From Streptomyces sp. A 4/2 (GTDB lineage Bacteria > Actinomycetota > Actinomycetes > Streptomycetales > Streptomycetaceae), in NCBI RefSeq assembly GCF_940670765.1, contig NZ_CALNVW010000049.1, forward strand, positions 62,001 to 126,000: a stretch of 64,000 nucleotides of DNA, in the 5' to 3' direction. Made by a program: the position numbers and the translations under genes. Below, piece after piece: positions 37,105 to 45,102 of the stretch. How positions within the stretch are numbered: position 1 is the stretch's first letter; each line of letters starts with the position of its first letter. The notes beneath the pieces were generated by a model. It did no database searches and was not told the DNA's origin. It was given only the letters and a program-made list of their open reading frames with translations.

Positions 37105-37362
37105 TCAGCGTTCTGTCTCCTGCCCGGCTTCGGGGTGGTACGCGTTGTACGTGACGTGCATGGTGCCGCGTTCGAGCGCGAAGAGGGCTGCTCGGTCCTC
37201 CGCGGAGTTCTGTTGGTGCGGTTCCGGCTGTTCCGCCTGGGCCTGGGCCTGGGCCTGCTCAGGGTGACGCGTCGTGTTCGTCACGTGGTTGTTGTCGCCG
37301 ACGATGAAGGTGCCGGTGACGTCTCCGGCGTGGATGTCCCCGTGCGTGGATTCTGCGGGCAT
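37105..37362 (-). CDS. 85-residue protein with RHIM/PP-like beta motif
   Basis: A small hydrophilic protein. Residues 11-29 read HAGDVTGTFIVGDNNHVTN, a Gly/Asn-rich beta motif closely matching residues 15-33 of the STAND protein encoded 32 bp upstream. The middle is low-complexity AQAQAQAEQPEPHQQ; the C-terminal part (ERGTMHVTYNAYH) has a second strand-like stretch. It fits a small adaptor or effector recruited by templated beta-assembly with the STAND protein; no enzymatic domain is visible. Start ATG 37362 with AAAGG upstream. It probably shares the operon of the STAND gene. Confidence 0.78.
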   Translation of the reverse strand: MPAESTHGDIHAGDVTGTFIVGDNNHVTNTTRHPEQAQAQAQAEQPEPHQQNSAEDRAALFALERGTMHVTYNAYHPEAGQETER

Positions 37363-37394
37363 GGCCTGCCTTTCTTGGTCGGTCCCGGAGAAGG

Positions 37395-39869
37395 TCAGCC
37401 GCCGCAGTCGGTCTGCAGGCTGTCCTCGGCGGAGTTCATCGCCAGGACCTGACTCGACGGGTCGAACCCGGCGCTCCCCGGGTCGTTCTCGTATGACTGA
37501 TACAGGCTCTGCATCTGCTGAACGGGGCTCAGCATGCCGTTGAGGTCTGTCACCACGGACGTGTCCTGGGCTTGCGATACGGCCCCTTGCACCGTGGACA
37601 CGATGGAGTCCAGATCGCTGATGACCGTGCTGACGTCGGAGAGCAACGTGCCGTCGTCGGGTGCGGTGGACGTCGCACCCGAGTTGTAGTCGGTCATGGC
37701 GCTGTTGTAGGTGTCGATCGCGTCGGATGCGTCGGACGCGTCGGTGCTGTACTGCTGGATCTCTGACGACAGTTCAGGGATCACGGTCGCGCACACGGGA
37801 TCGACGGTGGGCGTGGGTGGGGTGTCATCGCGTCCGCTCGGTGTGAAGATGCTCGCGTCCGGCGTCAGGACGGGGGCCGGTGCGGCAACCGGGGCCGGGG
37901 GCGGAGTCGGCCGGTCGTTCACGAAGACCGTGGCACCCACGCCGAGCACGGTCACGAAGCCGAGCGTGCAAGTGAGGGCGAGTGCCGACATCCCGCTCTT
38001 GGCGGCACCGGCACCGACGGCGGTGACCGTCGAGTGGCTTGCGCCCGTCGCGGTCGCGGGTGCGTGCACGGCGTGTGCCGACTGGGAAGCGGACGTGTGC
38101 GCCTGCGAGAGGTCGATCCGCTGCGGCATCTGCGCGGTGGAGTGTGTGCCCGCCACATGTGTGGCCGCGTGCGACTGTTGGGCGCCATGGGTCATGTCGA
38201 CCACCGGCCTCGCCACATGTGCGGACGGGGCCGCGTGCACGGACGGGGCCGCATGTACGGACGGGGCCGCGTGTACGGACGGGGCCGCGTGTACGGACGG
38301 GGCCGCGTGTGCGGGAACCGGAGTCCCGGACGTGGGAACGGTCGGATGCGGGAAGGCCGGCGCGTTGCCCGCGTGCGTCAGGGGGACCGTCTGGACCGGG
38401 GATGTGGTGGTCGTCGCCGCGTTGGCGACCTGCTGGGCCGCCGAATGCGCCCGCAGGGCGGTGAGTTCATGCCACAGCACCCCCGCCTCAAGCACCAGGG
38501 CCGTCGTCTGCGCGGCCCTTCCGATCGCCCTCCGGCGGGTGCGCGCCTCACGCAGGAAGAACTCCTCCCCCTCCTTGTCCCCCGCGCTCTTCGCCACTGT
38601 CCAACCGGCTCCGAGCAGGCTGCCCCACGCGTCGAACTGCCGGGACAACGCCAGCTTCGGCGAGGCGGCACGGGCCAGCGCCACGCCGAGCTGCGCCTGT
38701 CCGTGCTTCTCCGCTCGCAGCACCGCGACATCCAGGGCCTGAAAATGTGCCGCGACATCGTCCGGGCTGGTGCCCTTCTCCTCGACCCACGCGGTGAGCG
38801 TCCGGCAGAGCTGATCGGCGGGAAACTCCGTCGCCCTGCTCCTCAGCACGCACTCGGCAACGTCCGGCGGACAGCTGTAGCCGGTCTCCGAGGCGAGCAG
38901 CAAGCCGTGTTGCACCAGGCTGTCGGCGACAACTCCGGTGTCCGGCCGGCCGATCAGATCATTCAGATGCCGGGCGGCCAACTCGGCGCCGGACAGCGAG
39001 CCGAGCAGGTACAGCAGGTCACGCTCCTGCGGCTGGAGCGTTTTCAGCAGCGCGGGAAGCAGTTCGGGGAGATCGGCGACGCCCGGCAGCCCCTTGCCGA
39101 CCTCGGCCGAAAGGGCGATGCGCCGCAATCTGAGCGGGTTGCCGTCCACCGCGTCGCACAGCGCTTCCACGGTCTGCGCCTCGTCGCGCCGCAGCCCGCG
39201 GGCCAGCACCGTCTCCACCAGTCGCGTCCCCGCCGAGCCCGTAAGCCCTTCGAGTCGGATCGCGTGTACGCCGTTGACCGCGGACCGCTGCTGCGAGGTG
39301 AAGACGAACGTGGACTTCCCGGCCATGTCGAAGAGTCGCTGCAGGTCCTTCTCGTCGAGTCCCGCGTCGTCCAGGTAGATCCGCAGCTGCAGCGTCTTCA
39401 GGTGCTCCTTCAACACCTCCATCGACGGCTTGTAGTTCGGCGCGTCGAAGCTGATGTCGAAGATCGCTTGCGCGATGTCATCGGACGTCCGTCCACCGGC
39501 TTCGATATAGGCCACGCCCTCGGGCCCGTGCGGCATCGTGCCCGCGAGGTGACGCAGCAGCGCACTCTTGCCGACCCCGGACACACCCCAGACCTGCACC
39601 AACCGATGTGTCTCGATAGCCGCTCGCAGTTCCCGGACATCCCGCTCCCGTCCGATCAGCAACTCGGCTGCGGACGGCGGCAACTGGCAGATCGGCCGAC
39701 GCTTGACCGGATCCGGCAGCGGCCCCGTGTGCACGGTGATGGCCGCACCGGACTCGGCGGTGATACTCAGGTTGTTCACGGTGTTCCCGCTGCCTACGAC
39801 CATCGTTCCGGACACGTCGCCGGTCCGGATCCGCTCGGAAGTGTTCGGAGCACCGTTGTTGTCCGGCAT
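37395..39869 (-). CDS. NLR-like STAND NTPase with N-terminal beta motif and a transmembrane segment
   Basis: An 824-residue protein. Order: N-terminal Gly/Asn-rich motif (15-35, RTGDVSGTMVVGSGNTVNN); NTPase domain (70-260) with Walker A GVSGVGKS (95-102), Walker B LRIYLDD (162-168) and the GNPL motif (243-246) of NB-ARC-type STAND proteins; winged-helix and helical region (260-470); a linker with five APSVHA repeats (520-550); one transmembrane helix (about 629-650); and a C-terminal helical domain (650-824) with a Cys pair near its ends. STAND proteins oligomerise when a sensor is triggered. Here the C-terminal domain would be outside the cell. GGGGGAG precedes the ATG at 39869. It lacks TPR or LRR sensor repeats. 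Confidence 0.86.
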   Translation of the reverse strand: MPDNNGAPNTSERIRTGDVSGTMVVGSGNTVNNLSITAESGAAITVHTGPLPDPVKRRPICQLPPSAAELLIGRERDVRELRAAIETHRLVQVWGVSGVGKSALLRHLAGTMPHGPEGVAYIEAGGRTSDDIAQAIFDISFDAPNYKPSMEVLKEHLKTLQLRIYLDDAGLDEKDLQRLFDMAGKSTFVFTSQQRSAVNGVHAIRLEGLTGSAGTRLVETVLARGLRRDEAQTVEALCDAVDGNPLRLRRIALSAEVGKGLPGVADLPELLPALLKTLQPQERDLLYLLGSLSGAELAARHLNDLIGRPDTGVVADSLVQHGLLLASETGYSCPPDVAECVLRSRATEFPADQLCRTLTAWVEEKGTSPDDVAAHFQALDVAVLRAEKHGQAQLGVALARAASPKLALSRQFDAWGSLLGAGWTVAKSAGDKEGEEFFLREARTRRRAIGRAAQTTALVLEAGVLWHELTALRAHSAAQQVANAATTTTSPVQTVPLTHAGNAPAFPHPTVPTSGTPVPAHAAPSVHAAPSVHAAPSVHAAPSVHAAPSAHVARPVVDMTHGAQQSHAATHVAGTHSTAQMPQRIDLSQAHTSASQSAHAVHAPATATGASHSTVTAVGAGAAKSGMSALALTCTLGFVTVLGVGATVFVNDRPTPPPAPVAAPAPVLTPDASIFTPSGRDDTPPTPTVDPVCATVIPELSSEIQQYSTDASDASDAIDTYNSAMTDYNSGATSTAPDDGTLLSDVSTVISDLDSIVSTVQGAVSQAQDTSVVTDLNGMLSPVQQMQSLYQSYENDPGSAGFDPSSQVLAMNSAEDSLQTDCGG
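38223..38312. repeat. 18-bp tandem repeat (five copies) encoding APSVHA
   Basis: Units of GGACGGGGCCGCGTGTAC on the plus strand encode APSVHA repeats in the STAND linker on the minus strand. Copy number variation would change linker length without changing frame. Confidence 0.9.
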
Positions 39870-39994
39870 CTGTTTCTCCCCCGTTCTCTGCCACGCTCGG
39901 GACCCGACACACGGGTCCCCACGCTCAGGTCCCGACACTCGGGTCCCGACACTCGGTCATGCTGGCGCCGGCCCGTCGTGCGAACCCGGCGCTT

Positions 39995-40753
39995 TTACGT
40001 GTTTGGCGACATCGCCAGCGATCCGGCGGGCCCGGCCGCGACGCCCTCCGACGGCCCGGCCGCGACAGCGATCCGGGCGAGCTGATCCAGGTCGAGGATG
40101 GTGACCCTGCGGTAGCCGGTCACGACCGCACCCGAATCCCGCAGCGCCCGCAGCGCCTTGTGGATCGACGACTCCGCCGCGCCAACCAGGGTGGCCATCT
40201 CCGGCTGTGACAGCGGGAGTTGAGCTTCGTTACGGCCGGGACGCCCGTAGGTGACGGCCAGGTGGTGCAGGATCCTGGCCAGCCGTCCGAGCACGTCGCA
40301 ACCGGCGAAATCCACGATCCGGCCGGTCGCCGTACGCAGCTTCGCCACCACGCTCGCGCTGAGTGCGAGCCCTACGGCGGGGTGCTGTTTCGTGCACTCC
40401 ACCAGTTCGGAGCGCAGGATGTAACGGGCCAGCACCCTGCCGCAGGCGGTCACGGTGCCGATGCGCGGCTGGCCGTCGATCCCTGCGAGTTCCCCGACCA
40501 GGTCCCCGGCCATCCGCACGGCCAGCAGCGCCTCGCGGCCGTCCTGCGCGTGTGCGGTCACCTTCACCGTGCCGCCGAGCAGGAGCAGCGCGAAGTCCGA
40601 GGTGTCGGCCTCGTGGATGGTGATCTGACCAGCCGGGTAGACCACGCCGTGGCCGAGTCCCAGCAGGATTCCGCGGTCGGCCTCCTCGACCCGGCCGAGC
40701 AGTCCGGTCGGCGGCCAGTAGGCCGCGGCCCCGCGTACCCGTGTGTTGCTCAT
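39995..40753 (-). CDS. Crp/Fnr-family transcription regulator
   Basis: A 252-residue regulator: an N-terminal cyclic-nucleotide-binding-type beta barrel (about 15-135; GLGHGVVYPAGQITIHEADTSDF, MAGDLVGELAGI) and a C-terminal HTH_Crp winged helix (about 165-235; LSQPEMATLVGAAESSIHKALRALR). The Arg and Glu of the cNMP phosphate cassette are only partly conserved (GDLVGELAG), so the ligand is uncertain. The ATG at 40753 has AGAGG 9 nt upstream. It is divergent from the cyclase-like gene and 125 bp upstream of the STAND gene on the same strand, placed to regulate both sides. Confidence 0.9.
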   Translation of the reverse strand: MSNTRVRGAAAYWPPTGLLGRVEEADRGILLGLGHGVVYPAGQITIHEADTSDFALLLLGGTVKVTAHAQDGREALLAVRMAGDLVGELAGIDGQPRIGTVTACGRVLARYILRSELVECTKQHPAVGLALSASVVAKLRTATGRIVDFAGCDVLGRLARILHHLAVTYGRPGRNEAQLPLSQPEMATLVGAAESSIHKALRALRDSGAVVTGYRRVTILDLDQLARIAVAAGPSEGVAAGPAGSLAMSPNT

Positions 40754-40926
40754 CGGCCACACCTCTCTTTCTCGTTCGGCCGAAGCCGCACAAGTTGTAT
40801 TAGTAGCGGTTCTACCCGAGGACCCCTCCTCTACGATCCCGGCAACCATTCGGACGGCACCGAATAACGGGAAGACGGCACATCGATCTTCGAATTGCCG
40901 GCCCCCATCGTGATCGCGGAGGGATT

Positions 40927-41670
40927 ATGAATCCGAAGTACGAATACCGAGCCCTGATGGCGTGCGACATCGCGGGTTCCGCGGGCCGCGGCGAACAGCG
41001 GCTGCAGGAAATCCGCAGAGTCCTGCGTTCCGCACTGTCGAGCGCCCTCGCCCTCGCGGATCTGGACTCGCGGGACTTCGCGTACGTCGACACCGGCGAC
41101 GGCTGCCGGCTCGTCGCCCCGGCGGCGTTGCCCAAGGCCAGGTTGCTGTTCCCGCTCCTGCCGGAGCTGGGCACGCGAATCCGCGAGCACAACCAGCACA
41201 CCGGCCCGGACACCCGGCTGCGGGTGCGGGCCGCAGTGCACGCGGGGGAAATCCGGTTCGATCCGGAGGGCACCGTCTCCGGCGCCCCCTTCGAGGCGCT
41301 GGCCCGGCTGCTCGACTCGGCCCCGCTGCGGCATGCGGCCTTGGCCGGTCCGAGCGGCACCCCGGTGGCCGCGATTCTTTCGCAGCACTTCTACGAGGAG
41401 ACGATCGGGCACGGCTACGAGGGGCTCGAAACCGACGCCTTCACCGCAGCCGACGTCCGGGTCAAGGAGTACGCCGCGCGGGCCTGGCTCTGGTACCCGG
41501 GCAGCCCCGTCGGGCCGCGCGTGGATTCCGGCCGGGGCTCCGGCTCCGGCGAGCAGCCTGCGGAACCCGAGCCGCGGAGTGTGGAACAGCTCGTCCGGGC
41601 CTCGGGAAACGGCACGGCCTTCGCCGTCCACCGGGGCAACCAGTACGTCCGCCACAACAACCGGGGTTGA
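40927..41670 (+). CDS. class III nucleotidyl cyclase-like protein with C-terminal beta motif
   Basis: A 247-residue cytosolic protein. The cyclase-like core (5-190) keeps both metal-binding aspartates: Asp14 in ACDIAGS and the Asp in VDTGDG (59). The position corresponding to the substrate-selecting Lys is not Lys, and the late VNxAAR motif is PFEALAR, so the catalytic Asn is replaced by Glu while the Arg is kept; activity or base specificity may be altered. The C-terminal tail (226-245, SGNGTAFAVHRGNQYVRHN) carries the shared beta motif. GGAGGG precedes the ATG. First gene of an operon of six; divergent from the Crp-type gene. Confidence 0.78.
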   Translation: MNPKYEYRALMACDIAGSAGRGEQRLQEIRRVLRSALSSALALADLDSRDFAYVDTGDGCRLVAPAALPKARLLFPLLPELGTRIREHNQHTGPDTRLRVRAAVHAGEIRFDPEGTVSGAPFEALARLLDSAPLRHAALAGPSGTPVAAILSQHFYEETIGHGYEGLETDAFTAADVRVKEYAARAWLWYPGSPVGPRVDSGRGSGSGEQPAEPEPRSVEQLVRASGNGTAFAVHRGNQYVRHNNRG

Positions 41671-41679
41671 TACACGCCG

Positions 41680-42096
41680 ATGAACGAGAAACTCGCCGAG
41701 CCGGCCACGAGCGGCGCGACCGCTCTGGTCTCCGCGATGGGCACCGACCTCCGGCAGGAGGCGAGGAGGCTGATGAGCGGCATCCTCGCGCAGACTCACA
41801 CCAGTAGCCGCAATGAGCTGTCCGTCGTGCTGGACCGGCAGTCGACCGCCACGAGGGGAGCGGTCGACGCCACAGCCGTGGACCACTGGGCCGAGGCCCT
41901 GTCGCAGTTGCTCGGCCGGAACCCGGCTCTCGCCCACGACGTCATGGCCCTGGCACCGCTGCGAACCCAGGAAAGGCCTGACCTCGCGATCCAGGTCAAT
42001 TCCGCCACCCATTCAGGTGAGGTATTCGCGGTGCAGCACGGCACTCAGCACTTTGCCTCCGGGCCGAAATCCCGCGGTCCCGAGGAACGGCCATGA
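41680..42096 (+). CDS. 138-residue protein with C-terminal beta motif
   Basis: A helical cytosolic protein (residues 1-100; LRQEARRLMSGILAQTH, AEALSQLLGRNPALAHDV) ending in ATHSGEVFAVQHGTQHFAS (109-127), a motif matching the tail of the cyclase-like protein just upstream. Nothing else is recognised. It starts 9 bp after the cyclase-like gene and its stop overlaps the ATG of the phosphatase gene as ATGA. A small adaptor linking the phosphatase module to the motif-carrying proteins is a reasonable guess. Confidence 0.75.
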   Translation: MNEKLAEPATSGATALVSAMGTDLRQEARRLMSGILAQTHTSSRNELSVVLDRQSTATRGAVDATAVDHWAEALSQLLGRNPALAHDVMALAPLRTQERPDLAIQVNSATHSGEVFAVQHGTQHFASGPKSRGPEERP

Positions 42097-43307
42097 CTCG
42101 GTACGAGAGCCGGGGCGAGAGCCGACGGGGCGGCCTCATGGACGGATGGGTGCGGACGGTGCTGTTCGTGGCCGTCGTCATCGGGGCCTTCATCGAGGTC
42201 GGCACGCCACATCGGCAGTACGGCCTGCTGGTGAACGTGTTCGCCCTCGCGGCCGTGGGTGTCGTCGGCGCGGCGGCCGTGCTGGGGTCCGAGGCCACCG
42301 CGGCGCTCGCCGGGCAGCGGGATCGGCTCGCACAGGAGCCTCAGCCCGGCACAACGGTTTCGATGTGCCGCTACGTCACCGGTCCGGCAGCGCCGCAGGC
42401 CCAGCCCGCGAGGCCCCAGCCGTTCCTGCGCGAGCGGCCGACCGACCTGAGCGTTCCCCGCTTCGGCGACGGCGCCCGTGCCCAGGGCTACCCCTGGCTG
42501 CTGCCGGAGCGCACGGTACAGAACGGGATCGCTGCCGACGAGGCCACGGTCGGAGCGTTCACCGTCCGCGCGGCCTCCGTCATCGGACCCGGCCACCGCT
42601 GCCGCCAGCCTGCCGAGCCGCGGCAGGACTCCTACCGGATCGGGCGGAGCCAGGACAGCCGGTACGCGCTCGTGGCCGTGGCCGACGGCCTGTCCAGCGC
42701 GGCGTGGTCCGACGCCGGGGCCACCACGGCCTCCAGCCAGGCCGTCACCCTGATGCGCGAGCAGATCGAGGCGGTGGGCTTCGGCGGGCTCGATGTCAAA
42801 GAGCTGTACGGGCGGATCGCGGAATCGGTCGCCGCCCACGCGGCCGGTCGCGGCGTCGACACCTCGCACGTGGCCACCGTACTGATCACCGCGGTACTCG
42901 CCGAACCGGACGCGAACGGCGTCGCGGAGGCCTGGATCTCGTGGCTCGGCGACAGTTCGGCCTGGACACTCGACCCGCGCGGCCCGCTGTGGCTGCTCTC
43001 CTCCGGCGAGTCCAAGGACCGCGCGGCCTCGGTGGTCTCAAACGAGGTCGCCGGGCGACTGCCGGACACTCCGCAACTGGCCAGGGGCCACTACGTCAGA
43101 CTGGCTCCCGGCGCCGCCCTCGCCCTGGTCACGGACGGGATCGGTGACGCGTGGGCGGACCCGGCGGGCAACATCAACGAGTACTTCGCGAACGCCTGGC
43201 GCTCGCCGGTCCCGGCCACGCGGTTCACCGCCGACGTCGGCTTCGACGCACCGCAGCACCTCGACGACCGCACCGCCGTCGTGGTGTGGAACGGTGGCCG
43301 GGCATGA
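42093..43307 (+). CDS. membrane-anchored PP2C-type Ser/Thr phosphatase
   Basis: A 404-residue protein with two N-terminal transmembrane segments (about 18-36 and 44-66), a Pro/Ala-rich linker, and a PP2C domain (about 155-400). Metal-binding positions: Asp in PRQDSYRI, VADGLSSAAW, LVTDGIGD and the final DDRTAVVV. Length and motif spacing fit the PP2C_2 group linked to VWA/TerY proteins. Start ATG 42093 overlaps the previous stop, and its own stop overlaps the kinase start, so stoichiometric coupled translation is likely. The phosphatase and kinase are probably antagonists on one substrate. Confidence 0.9.
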   Translation: MTRYESRGESRRGGLMDGWVRTVLFVAVVIGAFIEVGTPHRQYGLLVNVFALAAVGVVGAAAVLGSEATAALAGQRDRLAQEPQPGTTVSMCRYVTGPAAPQAQPARPQPFLRERPTDLSVPRFGDGARAQGYPWLLPERTVQNGIAADEATVGAFTVRAASVIGPGHRCRQPAEPRQDSYRIGRSQDSRYALVAVADGLSSAAWSDAGATTASSQAVTLMREQIEAVGFGGLDVKELYGRIAESVAAHAAGRGVDTSHVATVLITAVLAEPDANGVAEAWISWLGDSSAWTLDPRGPLWLLSSGESKDRAASVVSNEVAGRLPDTPQLARGHYVRLAPGAALALVTDGIGDAWADPAGNINEYFANAWRSPVPATRFTADVGFDAPQHLDDRTAVVVWNGGRA

Positions 43308-44437
43308 CAGAACCCCATCCCGTCCACGGCGGTGACGGCGGCCCGGCGGCCGATCCGCGAGGCTGGGTGTTGCCGCGGACCGTGAGCGCCGGCGATCTCG
43401 GACCATTCGACGAACCGATCTCCGAACGCAACGGCCAGGCCATCGCCGTGAGGCCACTCACGAACCATCCGGGCTGGCTGGCCAAGCTCTACCGGCCGGA
43501 CCAGCACCCGGAGGACGCCCACCGGCTCGATCTGCTGATCTCGGCTCCGGGCACGCTGCCGGAGGCGGATCGTGCGGCCCTGTACGCAGGCACGTGCTGG
43601 CCCGCGGCCCGCATCCAGGAGCCGGGCAACCCGGCCGTCGGCTGCGTGATCCCGATCGCGCCCGAGCAGTACCGCTCCGAGCTGCGGCGCGGCAAGTTCA
43701 GCGAGCGCCGCTTCGTGGAGATCGACTGGCTGGCGAAGTCCGACGAGTCGATCCAGCGGATCGGACTTCCGCTCCCCGGCTTCGAGGGCAGACTGGCCGC
43801 CTGCCGCCAGCTGACAGAGCTCGCCACGATCCTGGAGAGCCTGGGCCTGATCTACTCGGACTGGTCGTTCTCCAACGCCTTCTGGAGCCCGGATCAGCGT
43901 TCTGTCTACCTCATCGACGTCGATGGCTGTCAGCCGAAGAAGATGCCCGACCTCCACCAGCCGAACTGGGCCGACCCGCTCACGCCGCAGGGCACCGACG
44001 CGGACAAGTACACCGACCGTTACCGGCTCGGACTGCTCGTCTCCAAATGCCTGACGGGCCAGCGCGACGCGCACGCCTTCCACACCGTCACGACGTCCCC
44101 CTGGCAGAACCAGCCCGCCGTCTCCGAAGTACTGCTGGACATGCTGTTCGCGACCGACCGCGAGCGACGGCCCTCGGCCGCTCAGCTGAATCAGGCGCTG
44201 AACAGCGGGCCCTATCTCAGGACCGCGCCACGTCCGACGCGCACCGCGCTGCCCCCGCTGCCCCCGCTGTCCGCCACGATCCCCCAGCCTCCCTCCGACA
44301 CCGGTACGGCCGTCAGCAAACCCGTTCCGGCGCCCACCGAGGAAAAGCAGCAGCCTCCGACCACCTCGCAGGCCGAGTGGATTCTCCTGCTCGTCCTAGC
44401 CGTGGCCCTGGTCCTCATCATCGCCCACAACCACTGA
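43304..44437 (+). CDS. divergent tail-anchored protein kinase
   Basis: A 377-residue kinase-like protein with the reduced pattern of TerY-P-associated kinases: beta-3 Lys61 in LAKLYRP, catalytic-loop Asp186 and Asn191 in YSDWSFSNAF (HRD replaced by YSD), and the DFG equivalent in LIDVDGCQ (205-208). No clear glycine-rich loop. After the kinase core (about 20-305) comes a Pro-rich linker and a C-terminal transmembrane tail (WILLLVLAVALVLIIAHNH), so it is tail-anchored with the catalytic part in the cytoplasm. Start ATG overlaps the phosphatase stop by 4 bp. Activity is likely since K, D, N and D are all present. Confidence 0.86.
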   Translation: MTEPHPVHGGDGGPAADPRGWVLPRTVSAGDLGPFDEPISERNGQAIAVRPLTNHPGWLAKLYRPDQHPEDAHRLDLLISAPGTLPEADRAALYAGTCWPAARIQEPGNPAVGCVIPIAPEQYRSELRRGKFSERRFVEIDWLAKSDESIQRIGLPLPGFEGRLAACRQLTELATILESLGLIYSDWSFSNAFWSPDQRSVYLIDVDGCQPKKMPDLHQPNWADPLTPQGTDADKYTDRYRLGLLVSKCLTGQRDAHAFHTVTTSPWQNQPAVSEVLLDMLFATDRERRPSAAQLNQALNSGPYLRTAPRPTRTALPPLPPLSATIPQPPSDTGTAVSKPVPAPTEEKQQPPTTSQAEWILLLVLAVALVLIIAHNH

Positions 44438-44451
44438 CTCAGAGGTGCCCC

Positions 44452-45102
44452 ATGTCACTCTGCCTGCCCACCTACGTGGTGATCGACGCGTCCTCGTCGA
44501 TGAAACCGCACGAGGCGGTGCTCAACGCGACCCTCTCCCGACTGCACTACAACCTGGCGACAAATCCCCGCGTCTCGGAGTTCGCCCGAGTCGGCGTGAT
44601 CGCCTTCTCCACCGACGTGCACGTGGTGATCCCGATGTCGGACATGGAGCAGGTACCGGCCATGCCCGAGGTGATCTGCGGCGGGCGCACCGAATACGGC
44701 AAGGCCTTCGACCAGGTGCGGCAGTGCATCGAACAGGATGTCAAGGACCTGAGGATGCAGAACTTCAGCGTGCTGCGGCCGACGGTCTTCTTCCTGACCG
44801 ATGGCAGTCCGACCGACGCGCACTGGGAGAACTCCTACCGCGCACTGGTGGACAGGGACTGGCCACGCCACCCGCACGTCATCGCCTACGGCTTCGGCAA
44901 CGCCAAACGCGACGTGCTGGAACAGGTGGCGACCAAGGCGCTGTTCATCGCCAACGGTTCGGACACCGAGTCGGCGGTGAGCGCAGCGATCTCCGGCCTG
45001 CTCAACACCCTGATCGCCTCGTCGAGGACCGGTCACATGGAGATCAACACCGACGTCGAGGGCTTCGAGTACGTCCAGGTCGCCCAGGAATTCGTGGACT
45101 GA
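44452..45102 (+). CDS. TerY-like VWA-domain protein
   Basis: A 216-residue protein that is almost entirely a von Willebrand A domain. The MIDAS metal site is complete: DASSS (Asp12, Ser14, Ser16), Thr in GGRTEYG, and Asp in FLTDGSPTD. TerY proteins, with a PP2C phosphatase and a kinase, form the TerY-P triad described for Ter-type stress systems; here the three genes are consecutive. No TerD, TerC or TerZ gene is in the window. AGAGG lies 7 nt before the ATG. The stop overlaps the next start (TGATG). Confidence 0.9.
   Translation: MSLCLPTYVVIDASSSMKPHEAVLNATLSRLHYNLATNPRVSEFARVGVIAFSTDVHVVIPMSDMEQVPAMPEVICGGRTEYGKAFDQVRQCIEQDVKDLRMQNFSVLRPTVFFLTDGSPTDAHWENSYRALVDRDWPRHPHVIAYGFGNAKRDVLEQVATKALFIANGSDTESAVSAAISGLLNTLIASSRTGHMEINTDVEGFEYVQVAQEFVD

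Noticed and set aside
38223..38312. 18-bp repeats considered as CRISPR or operator array
   Set aside because: They are inside the STAND coding region, in frame and encode APSVHA.
44452..45102. VWA protein as a carrier of the shared beta motif
   Set aside because: Its C-terminus (NTDVEGFEYVQVAQEF) has a VxV pattern but lacks the Gly/Asn core of the other four proteins.
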